Source: Clostridium thermosuccinogenes (GTDB taxonomy: Bacteria; Bacillota; Clostridia; Acetivibrionales; DSM-5807). From it: a stretch of 64,000 bases of DNA. The notes under the pieces were generated by a model. The model was not told where the DNA came from. It did not search any database and saw only the letters and a list, made by a program, of their open reading frames with translations. The DNA lies in NCBI RefSeq assembly GCF_002896855.1, contig NZ_CP021850.1, positions 3,187,665 to 3,251,664 on the forward strand. The letters run 5' to 3'. Both the position numbers and the translations under genes were made by a program. Below are positions 1-7,358 of this stretch, piece by piece (position 1 is the first letter of the stretch; every line of letters begins with the position of its first letter).

Positions 1-676
1 TTGGACTCAAATATTGATATAAATAAAGAGGCGCTCTTTCTTCATCTATATCCAAATAATCAGCTATTCTGAGGAGTAAAGCAATATATTGAGAATTCAA
101 CGTCCAATTGCCTTTCATTTGGTCAAGAGATAGATTACTTGTGATCCACTCAAAGTTTTCATTGTGTGCTGCACATATTTTTGCTACATCATCTTTAAAA
201 GAAATGTTAGTATAGCCTGGCACAATGAAACATTCGTTATCCATCTTCATAATGTGATTATATGATCTCATACCATGAATAGGACGGATACATTCCTGTA
301 ACGCTACAGTTTCATCCCTATATTTCTGTAGAACTAATGAGTATTTTCTTTCTGTGATGTCTCCCTGCTCTTTTTTGATGTAATCAATTTCTTGTTCACT
401 AACAACCATTCCAATATCATGGAGTAACGCTGAATAAAGCATAACGACTAGTTCCAAATCGCTAAGTTGATCCGGATAGTCACATAAATCATACATATAG
501 TCTGCTACATTTAGAGAATGTAAAATATCATGTCCAGTATAGTTTGAAAAGACACGATTGATCTTGGGTAAGAAATTTACTGCGTAATCGTATATTTTAA
601 TGACTTTATCTAAAAAAGAGCTATTCCTACTTAAAAGTAAAGAATATGCTTTCGTATCTTTAATTGTCTTAGTCAT
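1..676 (-). CDS. HD-domain phosphohydrolase-like protein (C-terminus outside window)
   Basis: An open frame starts at an ATG at 676 and runs off the left edge, so about 225 N-terminal residues are visible. The HD-type metal-binding pattern is clear: GHDILHS, then LLHDIGM (the HD pair), then IRPIHGMRS and ICAAHNENF, followed by LLLRIADYLDIDEERAP. This resembles dGTPase/HD-family phosphohydrolases and the HD part of proteins that carry a C-terminal Hsp90-like ATPase, but the second half needed to decide is not in the window. An AAAGGAAAAT ribosome site precedes the ATG. It is the last of three minus-strand accessory genes next to rlmD. The composition is AT-rich, which fits transferred DNA. The domain call is firm; the function is unknown. 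Confidence 0.75.
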   Translation of the reverse strand, partial: MTKTIKDTKAYSLLLSRNSSFLDKVIKIYDYAVNFLPKINRVFSNYTGHDILHSLNVADYMYDLCDYPDQLSDLELVVMLYSALLHDIGMVVSEQEIDYIKKEQGDITERKYSLVLQKYRDETVALQECIRPIHGMRSYNHIMKMDNECFIVPGYTNISFKDDVAKICAAHNENFEWITSNLSLDQMKGNWTLNSQYIALLLRIADYLDIDEERAPLYLYQYLSP

Positions 677-765
677 AAGATTTTCCTTTCTTGTGTATAT
701 CCAGAATAGCGATACTCTTACTCATATACGTTCATTTTTACTTTAATACACGTGCATATACGAAA

Positions 766-968
766 TTAAATATCATTGTTTTTAATCTTTTTATATCTAC
801 TATCTTGGGGCTTTCTTAAATCTTTAGGTATTGCCCAACTACTTCCAAAGCGAATAACTCCTTGAATTTTATTTTGTGCACATAATACCTGACATGGCGT
901 ACAGTAACCCCCCAGTTTACCGATGCTTCTTTAACTGTAATATATTCAATTACTACATTCTCCCCCAT
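766..968 (-). pseudogene. Frameshifted excisionase-like helix-turn-helix protein
   Basis: The ATG at 968 begins MGENVVIEYITVKEAS, the start of a small HTH family whose members usually continue with WGVSVRRVQ, then LC, and end in FGxSWAIPKD. Here the reading frame is lost near 881-889. After HVRY the original frame gives YVHKIKF, while the +1 frame gives LCAQNKIQGVIRFGSS and then WAIPKDLRKPQD, which matches the family. The shifted frame stops at 766. One missing base in the TATTATG run explains the break. It lies between the OLD-like ATPase and the HD protein. Proteins of this type are common on mobile elements as excisionase-like or regulatory factors. A sequencing error in the read is the alternative to a true pseudogene. 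Confidence 0.65.
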
Positions 969-1099
969 AGGAATTATTTGGCACAAGCTAATTATATATC
1001 GCTTTTGCGAATAATAAAAGACATTATAACTGCTATAGAATATAAAAAAGGAAATGTCAGATACAATCAACACTCCCATAACATTATCAAACTCTTGTT

Positions 1100-2641
1100 C
1101 TAACCTATACTGCATTGCAATGTTTGAATAAATTCTCTCATAAGGCATATAGAATCTCTTAGCTGTTCAAAGGTATATCGAGGATTATGTTTATTTTCAG
1201 GGTGATGGATCTGGTGTCTAATATATTCGGTCAGAATTATCTGCTCTTCTTTTGTACTACCGTTTCGGAGAATCTTTATATACCTCATTGTAGGTTTTCC
1301 TGCTTTATAGGCTTCTAGTTGCCCTTCGGCCTCAATAAAGCCATAAAGCTCATTATGATATTCTTCCGTAACTTCAGAAAATGCCAGAAAATTTACTTCA
1401 TTTAGGGAGGGATAAGGTAATTGACCTGGTAAAACAGTTTCAACTGTTTTCGATCCGCAATTAGCTGAGATTAAGCGTAGGTTCTCAAAATTTAGTTCCT
1501 TTACTAAGCTTGCACTATGGGTCGTTATAATTACTTGTGTGTTAGGAGATTCTGCAAGCGTTAAGAAAGCTCTGATCAATGCTTTTTGGTGTTCAGTGTG
1601 TTGTGATGTCTCTGGTTCCTCAATCGCATAAATAATGCTTGTACTATTTCTATCTTCTTTTCTCCGTTCTGCTTCCGCTCTGAAGAAATTTAGAAGAATT
1701 AGCCGTTTGACACCACTTCCCCTTTTATTAATTGGAATCCCCTCATCACCTGAAATAGAAACGTTTTTAAAGACATCTCCCCACTTAAGGCTTTCAACAG
1801 ATGGGATTACAGGGTTCAAACTATTAGCTACATCAGGGTTCATCTCTCGTAACTTTTCAAGCGTTCTGTCAGACACTTCTTTAAGCTTAGTTTCTACTTC
1901 ACAAGCAATTTCACTGAGTGTTTGTCTTAACACGTCGTTGTTCAAGATTTGCTTAACTGCTTCCTTAAGTGGATCCTGTACCTCGCTATCACCATCGCTA
2001 TTTTTCCTATCTGACTGAAACAAAGTGTAAACTGGCAAATAGCTTTGAAGTTTCTCCCAAATGGATTTTGTATCGCCTTTTGTAACATCAAGTTCTATTT
2101 CAGCTAATTGCAAATCTTGATTGTGATGATTCCAAATGGCTGCTCGCATAACAGCTTTTCTGTTTCTATCAAGGCACTGTATTTGCTGCTGATCAATGAT
2201 TGTCCTAAGCTCTGTATCAGTTTTTTGAAGTAAATCTTTACATTGTGGATTGGTCGGGTGATATGCCCTTACATATACCTTTTCCTTACCAGCATTGGGG
2301 TATTTTTTAATAATCTCAAGCTGATTGCTTGAATTAACTAAATACTCATCATGTAGTGTTGTTTCATTGGTAGCGTCAATAATGATATTAGTCGGAAGCT
2401 CTTCAAAACAAACAGTAATGCATATTTCGGAATCACCTTCTGAAACGGCTTGTTTATTAATATCATCTTTATCTATCTTGACAACCCCTTTGCCTTCATT
2501 AAAAAAAATATCCAGTGCTTCTAAAATACTTGATTTCCCAATATCATTCTTTCCTACAAAAGCAGTTAAGTCACAGAAATCTATAGACACTTCATCTTTG
2601 TAACTTCTAAAATTTTTTAGTTTAACTGTTTTAATCTTCAA
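1100..2641 (-). CDS. OLD-like AAA ATPase, RecF/SMC type, probable defence ATPase
   Basis: The N-terminus (MKIKTVKLKNFRSYKDEVSI) is that of AAA_15/AAA_21 ATPases. The Walker A is GKNDIGKSS, the signature-like stretch is NKRGSGVKR, the Walker B is YAIEEPET and the switch histidine is in ITTHSASLV. A TTG start at 2641 is preferred over the upstream ATG because GGAGAG sits 7 bases before it. The C-terminal third, with the motif IRHQIHHPEN, has no TOPRIM signature that I can recognise, so it may use a partner or another effector. ATPases of this class occur in anti-phage loci (OLD, Gabija- and Septu-like), but the partner here is not identified. It is co-directional with the frameshifted HTH gene and the HD-domain gene. 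Role in defence is inference. Confidence 0.75.
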   Translation of the reverse strand: MKIKTVKLKNFRSYKDEVSIDFCDLTAFVGKNDIGKSSILEALDIFFNEGKGVVKIDKDDINKQAVSEGDSEICITVCFEELPTNIIIDATNETTLHDEYLVNSSNQLEIIKKYPNAGKEKVYVRAYHPTNPQCKDLLQKTDTELRTIIDQQQIQCLDRNRKAVMRAAIWNHHNQDLQLAEIELDVTKGDTKSIWEKLQSYLPVYTLFQSDRKNSDGDSEVQDPLKEAVKQILNNDVLRQTLSEIACEVETKLKEVSDRTLEKLREMNPDVANSLNPVIPSVESLKWGDVFKNVSISGDEGIPINKRGSGVKRLILLNFFRAEAERRKEDRNSTSIIYAIEEPETSQHTEHQKALIRAFLTLAESPNTQVIITTHSASLVKELNFENLRLISANCGSKTVETVLPGQLPYPSLNEVNFLAFSEVTEEYHNELYGFIEAEGQLEAYKAGKPTMRYIKILRNGSTKEEQIILTEYIRHQIHHPENKHNPRYTFEQLRDSICLMREFIQTLQCSIG

Positions 2642-2744
2642 TAAAATCTCTCCTCTCATTAAATTCTTTTCATCTTTCAGAGGAATAGTTTTCCATATCA
2701 TTAGTATATTAGAAAAGGAAAATAAACACAATTAGTTTGTAGAA

Positions 2745-2773
2745 AATTCTGTTAATTCAAAAATAATTGTCAA
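2745..2773 (-). promoter_or_regulatory. Candidate sigma-A promoter for the OLD-like ATPase gene
   Basis: On the minus strand TTGACA (2773-2768) is followed after 17 bases by AGAATT (2750-2745). The -35 is perfect and the -10 matches four of six. It lies about 100 bases before the TTG start. Confidence 0.45.
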
Positions 2774-2872
2774 TTCAAGTAAAGTAAATACAATCTTATT
2801 CTAAGTAAATATTATTTTTCTACTGGTTTTTAATACTGTTTTCTGCTTACTGATATTACAAATTTTATCGAT

Positions 2873-2906
2873 AAAAAAGAGAACGCCGTCCAGCCGACAT
2901 TCTCTT
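2873..2906 (-). terminator. Rho-independent terminator downstream of rlmD
   Basis: On the minus strand AAGAGAATGTCG pairs with CGGCGTTCTCTT around a 6-base loop and is followed by six T. It lies 209 bases past the rlmD stop, so the transcript has a long 3' region. That region holds a 60-codon open frame (2966-3148) that I do not accept as a gene. Confidence 0.75.
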
Positions 2907-3114
2907 CATTATTACCCATTCTCAAATTACCCCACACTGCGTAATATATACCATGTCTAAACACTCTACTCAATCCACTGCATAAACATGTCTACACACT
3001 CGAGGTCTAGCACTACAGAAACATCAATTTTATTTTTCAAAACCTTATTTCTGAAATCATCACCATCCGTTGTAAACGTAGTGAATTTCACAAAGTGCTG
3101 AAAACTCAGGATTT

Positions 3115-4482
3115 CTAAGTATCTTTCCTTTGCATTCCTATTACGCACTCCACATGCGGCGTGAACGGGAACATATCCACCGGCTGCGCCTCCACCGCCT
3201 TATACCCATTCTCATCCAGATAATTCAAATCCCGGGCCAGCGTTGACGGATTGCAGGAAACATAAACTATTCGTTTCGGCTCCATGCTTACCAGGGTCTC
3301 CAGCAACGTCTTATCACAGCCCTTGCGGGGTGGGTCCACCACCACTACATCTGCCCGTACTCCCTGCTTGTACAATTCCGGCACCACTTTTTCCGATTCC
3401 CCTGCGATAAACTCCACATTTTCCACGCCGTTTAACTCTGCATTCTTCCGGGCATCTATGATGGCTTCCTCCACCACTTCTACCCCATATACCTTCTTTG
3501 CCTTTTCGGATAAAAACAGGGATATGGTCCCTATACCACAGTACAGGTCAAAAACCGTTTCCTCCCCCGTCAATCCTGCATACTCCAGAGCCTTGTTATA
3601 CAGCACCTCGGTCTGGACTGGATTGACCTGATAAAAAGAAAGGGGCGATATGTTGAACCTGTACTTTCCGATATAGTCGGATATAGTGTCCTGTCCGAAT
3701 ATCTTTATATTTTTTCTCCCTAAGATGACATTGGTGTTTTGGGTGTTCACATTCAAAAAGACGCTCTTGACTCCGGGAACATTTTCAACAAGCATGTCCA
3801 CCAGTTCACGCTTATGGGGAAGATCCTCACCATTGATGACGATTACAACCATCACTTCCCCGGTCTTAAATCCGGTACGGGTCACCACATGCCGGATAAG
3901 CCCGGTTCTGCTAATCTCATCATAGGCGCTTATACCGTAGCGTATAATGAAATCCTGAACGGTGTACTTTACCTTGTCGCTGTTTTCATCCTGAATGCCA
4001 CACTCATCGCTTTTTATGATATCATGGCTCCTTTTGGCATAAAATCCTACCGCCAGCTCGCCTTTCACCGAACCCACGGGATACTGGGCCTTGTTTCTGT
4101 ATCTCAGGGCATTTTCCATGCCTATGGTATCATGCATAATTACATTATCAATTTTGCCTATCCTCTGCAGGTTTTCCCTGACCAATTCAGTCTTAAACTC
4201 CAGCTGGGCAGCATAATCCATATGCTGCAGGCTGCACCCTCCGCAACGTTTGTAAGCGCTGCAAAAGGGTTCCACCCGGTTTTCCGATGGAGCAAGAATA
4301 TTTAAAAGCTTTCCCACGGCATAGCTTTTATTTACCTTTATTATCTTTACTTCAACCTTTTCACCTTTCAGCGCACCATCTACAAATACGGTGAAATTAT
4401 TGATACGCCCTACACCCTGACCCTCATGGGTCATACCTGTTATTTCCATTTCATAATTTTCATTCTTTTTTATATCAACCAT
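3115..4482 (-). CDS. rlmD: 23S rRNA (uracil-C5)-methyltransferase, RlmD/RumA type
   Basis: A TrmA/RlmD-family enzyme that methylates C5 of a uracil in 23S rRNA using S-adenosylmethionine. Residues 1-60 form a TRAM RNA-binding domain. C74, C80 and C83 (motif CSAYKRCGGC) plus the cysteine in SDECGIQ are the expected [4Fe-4S] ligands. The methyltransferase core shows FDLYCGIGTIS (SAM binding), DPPRKGCD and the catalytic-cysteine motif VSCNPSTL. The ATG at 4482 is chosen because GGAGG lies 8 bases before it; an upstream in-frame GTG overlaps that ribosome site. Length (455 residues) is normal. Firmicutes often carry several paralogues, so the exact target uracil is uncertain. The AT-rich accessory genes begin past its terminator. 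Confidence 0.92.
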   Translation of the reverse strand: MVDIKKNENYEMEITGMTHEGQGVGRINNFTVFVDGALKGEKVEVKIIKVNKSYAVGKLLNILAPSENRVEPFCSAYKRCGGCSLQHMDYAAQLEFKTELVRENLQRIGKIDNVIMHDTIGMENALRYRNKAQYPVGSVKGELAVGFYAKRSHDIIKSDECGIQDENSDKVKYTVQDFIIRYGISAYDEISRTGLIRHVVTRTGFKTGEVMVVIVINGEDLPHKRELVDMLVENVPGVKSVFLNVNTQNTNVILGRKNIKIFGQDTISDYIGKYRFNISPLSFYQVNPVQTEVLYNKALEYAGLTGEETVFDLYCGIGTISLFLSEKAKKVYGVEVVEEAIIDARKNAELNGVENVEFIAGESEKVVPELYKQGVRADVVVVDPPRKGCDKTLLETLVSMEPKRIVYVSCNPSTLARDLNYLDENGYKAVEAQPVDMFPFTPHVECVIGMQRKDT

Positions 4483-4698
4483 AGAGGCTACCTCCACATG
4501 CTAATGTTCAAGCATTTTTTATTATATACAATTTATCCGGACATTCCTATATATATTTGCTTTTGGACAGCTCAATCAAATGAGCGCATTTATTCCGCAA
4601 GTTCTCAAAGCACAAAGCATGTTATTTATAAATGATATTTTAAGCACTCTCAATCCTTCCGATAGATGCTCATGTCGCTCAAATTCTCGCTCAAAAGC

Positions 4699-4722
4699 AA
4701 AAAAAAAGTCCCGAAATGGGAC
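4699..4722 (-). terminator. Short terminator-like hairpin, minus strand
   Basis: On the minus strand GTCCC-ATTTC-GGGAC is followed by nine T. The stem has only 5 pairs. No annotated minus-strand gene ends here except the small open frame at 4833-4949, which would make it that transcript's terminator. Confidence 0.45.
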
Positions 4723-4832
4723 CGCAAACAGTGAATCAGTGTGCCATATTCATAATTATTCCAGCTTATAATAAATTTATACATTTGATTTTAAAATTAT
4801 TACATAAATTTTGAAAATTTTAAAAAACTCCT

Positions 4833-4949
4833 TCAAAGGTGCATGCCAGTTGAACCTGCGTTGACATAAACAATTATGGAAGGGAATGGTAATACCCCCC
4901 AAACCATTGAAAAGCGTAAGCTCACATGCATCAAAGGCATCATATCCAT
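4833..4949 (-). CDS. Possible small protein of 38 residues
   Basis: An ATG at 4949 follows GAGGAGG by 7 bases, a better ribosome site than most genes here have. The frame encodes MDMMPLMHVSLRFSMVWGVL and ends in a hydrophobic stretch, VLPFPSIIVYVNA. It stops at 4833. A terminator-like hairpin lies about 110 bases downstream. I recognise no family. It could equally be chance, since the span is short and no clear promoter precedes it. Confidence 0.25.
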   Translation of the reverse strand: MDMMPLMHVSLRFSMVWGVLPFPSIIVYVNAGSTGMHL

Positions 4950-5040
4950 GCTTGCCTCCTCGAACGGGTGGTCCTATTGCAATTTTACCTTTTTCTATTT
5001 AAAATAAGTATAAACAAACATTTTCATATGGTGGTTCAGA

Positions 5041-5970
5041 ATGGAGACAGGTAAAGCAAAAAACCGAAAGAAATACATATCGGTAGTACTGATTCCCCAC
5101 TTTAATTCCAGGGTTAGAACCTTTAAATTCTCTTCCCCCTATTCCAAACTCATTACATTTGTTTCTATATTTTTCTTGTTTCAGACTGCTTTCATTTTTA
5201 CTTTTGCCCGCATCTACAATGAAAACAGCTTATTGAAAAAAAATATGACAGAAATCTCAGCGGTAAATGAGGAGCAGAGAAATCTTTTGGAGGAAAAGAT
5301 CAAGGAGATAGATATTCTTGTGGAAAACAACGATAAAATGAATGCTGCGATTGAAAACTTCATGATCAAATATCAGGAAATATCCGACACCTATATTGAG
5401 GACAGGTTGGACAACTTAAAGCTCAACCCCTCATCCAGAGGAATGGATCGTTCCTTTATAAATGACATAGATGAGCTTAAGAAACTCTTAGACAATCTGC
5501 AGAAATTAAATGCGGTCAAATCTGACAAACTCGAGAAGCTGGCCGAAACTGAGAAAAAACTCAAGGATTATATGGATTCCATGCCCACCCTATGGCCTAC
5601 CACGGGTGAAGTCAGTTCCCAATTCGGATCCCGCAAGGACCCGATCGCCACATGGAAGAAGTCTTTCCATACAGGGCTGGATATAGCAGCGGATTATGGC
5701 GCAGACATTAAAGCCTCTGCCTCCGGGAAGGTGATAATGGCCGGTAGAACAGAGGTGTACGGCAACACAATTGAAATCGACCATGGCCATGGAATAACGA
5801 CTTTTTATGGCCATGCATCCAGGCTTCTGGTCAAAGAGGGACAGACAGTAAAAAAAGGCGAAGTAATAGCCAAAGTAGGCAGCACGGGAAGAAGCACAGG
5901 ATCTCATCTGCATTTTGAAATCCGCATAAACGGCAATGCGGTAGATCCGCTGGAATACCTGGACGATTAG
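5041..5970 (+). CDS. Membrane-anchored M23 metallopeptidase
   Basis: A cell-wall endopeptidase expected to cut peptidoglycan cross-bridges outside the membrane. Residues 1-33 are basic and cytoplasmic, about 35-57 form one membrane segment (LITFVSIFFLFQ), and 60-180 are rich in charged heptads typical of a coiled coil. The C-terminal M23 (LytM) domain has the zinc motif HTGLDIA, the GHGITTFYGHAS strand and the catalytic GSHLHFEIR, so all zinc and catalytic residues are present. The ATG at 5041 follows GGTGG by 6 bases. The bactofilin gene follows after 44 bases; bactofilin plus M23 is a known pairing in which the cytoskeletal polymer positions the hydrolase. The two are probably cotranscribed. 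Confidence 0.9.
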   Translation: METGKAKNRKKYISVVLIPHFNSRVRTFKFSSPYSKLITFVSIFFLFQTAFIFTFARIYNENSLLKKNMTEISAVNEEQRNLLEEKIKEIDILVENNDKMNAAIENFMIKYQEISDTYIEDRLDNLKLNPSSRGMDRSFINDIDELKKLLDNLQKLNAVKSDKLEKLAETEKKLKDYMDSMPTLWPTTGEVSSQFGSRKDPIATWKKSFHTGLDIAADYGADIKASASGKVIMAGRTEVYGNTIEIDHGHGITTFYGHASRLLVKEGQTVKKGEVIAKVGSTGRSTGSHLHFEIRINGNAVDPLEYLDD

Positions 5971-6014
5971 CCCGAAGCAAATTTTTCAGATTCACTTTAT
6001 ATGCAAAGGATGGG

Positions 6015-6479
6015 ATGAATATGATAGGAAGAAAAACCAAGCTTAATCCGGAAAGCGTCGACACTTTGATAGGTACTGATACGATACTGGAGGGCAATAT
6101 TGAAACCCAAGGCTCCATCCGCATTGACGGCAAAGTAAAAGGTGACATAAAGGTTGCCGGAGATTTGTTCATTGGCGACAAAGCTGTTATAAACGGCAAT
6201 ATATATGCAAACAATGCTGTTTTATCTGGCACTCTTGAAGGCAACATCCGCACGACGGGAGTTTTAAAGCTAAACTCCACGGCAAGGCTCTATGGAGATA
6301 TAGAGGTTCGCAGCTTTGTCACGGATGAAGGGGCCATATTCAGCGGAAAGTGCAGCATGCTTGAATCCAATGATTCAGACAAATCCTCCGGAAAGGATTC
6401 TTTAAAAAAGTCCGCTCCTCCAAAGGATAGCAAAAAGGGGGAGAATACATCAGAGGATAAAAAGGCTAATCAAAAATAA
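6015..6479 (+). CDS. Bactofilin (polymer-forming cytoskeletal protein)
   Basis: A small beta-helical protein (PF04519) that polymerises without nucleotides and scaffolds cell wall enzymes. The core, about residues 15-115, shows the repeated hydrophobic-glycine rhythm of the family: DTLIGTDTILEGNIETQGSI, DGKVKGDIKVAGDL, GNIYANNAVLSGTLEGNI. The last 40 residues are a charged, lysine- and serine-rich tail. An AAGGATGG site precedes the ATG. It lies 44 bases after the M23 peptidase gene, probably in the same operon. Its last 14 bases overlap the 3' end of the convergent yunB gene, so the two stop codons are interleaved. Confidence 0.9.
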   Translation: MNMIGRKTKLNPESVDTLIGTDTILEGNIETQGSIRIDGKVKGDIKVAGDLFIGDKAVINGNIYANNAVLSGTLEGNIRTTGVLKLNSTARLYGDIEVRSFVTDEGAIFSGKCSMLESNDSDKSSGKDSLKKSAPPKDSKKGENTSEDKKANQK

Positions 6480-7131
6480 TCTGCCTTACCAATCCTGTAT
6501 CGGTAATAATAGCACCGGCTACCGGTATTTCTACGGTAAACCGATGTTTTTTCCATGAAAAGGGCATATCCATACCTACGGTTGTTGTTATCTGCAAATA
6601 TATTCTGTGTACAACCGTCTCCTTGCCATCTCTGTCAAACTCCGTCCGGAAGTTAGCCTCTGTGTGCCCATGCTGACGTATACCCACGAATATGCATGGG
6701 CCAATATCCGCCAATACCCGGCTTCCCAGCAGGTTTCCAAAGGATATGTTCAGCTTTCCTCCTCCGAACATGTCCAGCTCCTTTTCTATTGCAGAAGCTA
6801 TATGTAGAGAAATCGGATTAAGTACGGCGTTTTTTGTTTTTATGGATTGAATGCTGCCGTCTTCGCTGCGGATTATGCCGGTTATATTGTCGTATTCCAG
6901 CTCCCGGGCAAACTGTGTGCTTATGAGTTCTACCGCCAGGGCTTCCACCTTGTTTTTCAGCTCCGGCACAAAATATTTTTCCATATACCCGATTATGTTT
7001 TTTTGCACATAAGAGAACAGCAACATTAATATAATTATTACAAAGGCAATTCTTGAATATATATGAATCTTTTTCGCATTACGCCGCCTTATATACCAAA
7101 AACGCCGGTATACAAGCGTTGATCTTATCAT
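6466..7131 (-). CDS. yunB: Sporulation protein YunB
   Basis: A YunB-family protein (221 residues, normal length), known in Bacillus as a SigE-controlled sporulation protein of uncertain biochemical role. A basic N-terminus is followed by one membrane segment at about residues 27-45 (RIAFVIIILMLLFSYV). The remainder is predicted outside and carries the family pattern ELISTQFARELEYDNI, AVLNPISLHIASAIEKEL, GNLLGSRVLADIGP and VEIPVAGAIITDTGLV. The ATG at 7131 follows GGTGG by 6 bases. It converges on and overlaps the bactofilin gene by 14 bases. Its presence supports a spore-forming host. Confidence 0.88.
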   Translation of the reverse strand: MIRSTLVYRRFWYIRRRNAKKIHIYSRIAFVIIILMLLFSYVQKNIIGYMEKYFVPELKNKVEALAVELISTQFARELEYDNITGIIRSEDGSIQSIKTKNAVLNPISLHIASAIEKELDMFGGGKLNISFGNLLGSRVLADIGPCIFVGIRQHGHTEANFRTEFDRDGKETVVHRIYLQITTTVGMDMPFSWKKHRFTVEIPVAGAIITDTGLVRQIIFD

Positions 7132-7303
7132 GTCACACCACCTTTACCTACCAATATATGATTCGGACAAGTTTTGTGTGAATGAATTTTAATTATTACA
7201 TTTGTTGGCAATAATTAGGATGGGATATATTACAATTTTGTGTCATATTACATAATCCGCCACCTATGGGATAATTGAGTTAGGAAAATAACAGCTTTTA
7301 TGC

Positions 7304-7309
7304 TATAAT
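7304..7309 (+). promoter_or_regulatory. Candidate -10 element for the class A PBP gene
   Basis: A perfect TATAAT lies 50 bases before the start codon. The base run 18 upstream (TTAGGA) is a poor -35, so only the -10 is supported. Confidence 0.4.
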
Positions 7310-7358
7310 GTATAAGATGATTTTAAGTTTACGCACTTAATCTTTTAAGGAGGCATAT

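Larger units (their letters stand above)
4483..5040. other. Intergenic stretch between rlmD and the M23 peptidase gene
   Basis: No convincing large gene. A minus-strand terminator-like hairpin lies at 4699-4722 and a 38-codon minus-strand open frame with a good ribosome site at 4833-4949. A GGTGG ribosome site for the peptidase gene lies at 5030-5034. Confidence 0.6.

Noticed and set aside
816-1148. 110-codon minus-strand open frame
   Set aside because: Its first half overlaps the 3' end of the OLD-like ATPase gene out of frame, and its second half is the broken part of the excisionase-like gene. Treated as a pseudogene at 766-968.
2966-3148. 60-codon minus-strand open frame after rlmD
   Set aside because: Overlaps the rlmD end by 34 bases, starts with GTG without a ribosome site and matches no family I know. 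It may be a leftover of an integration event but cannot be supported.
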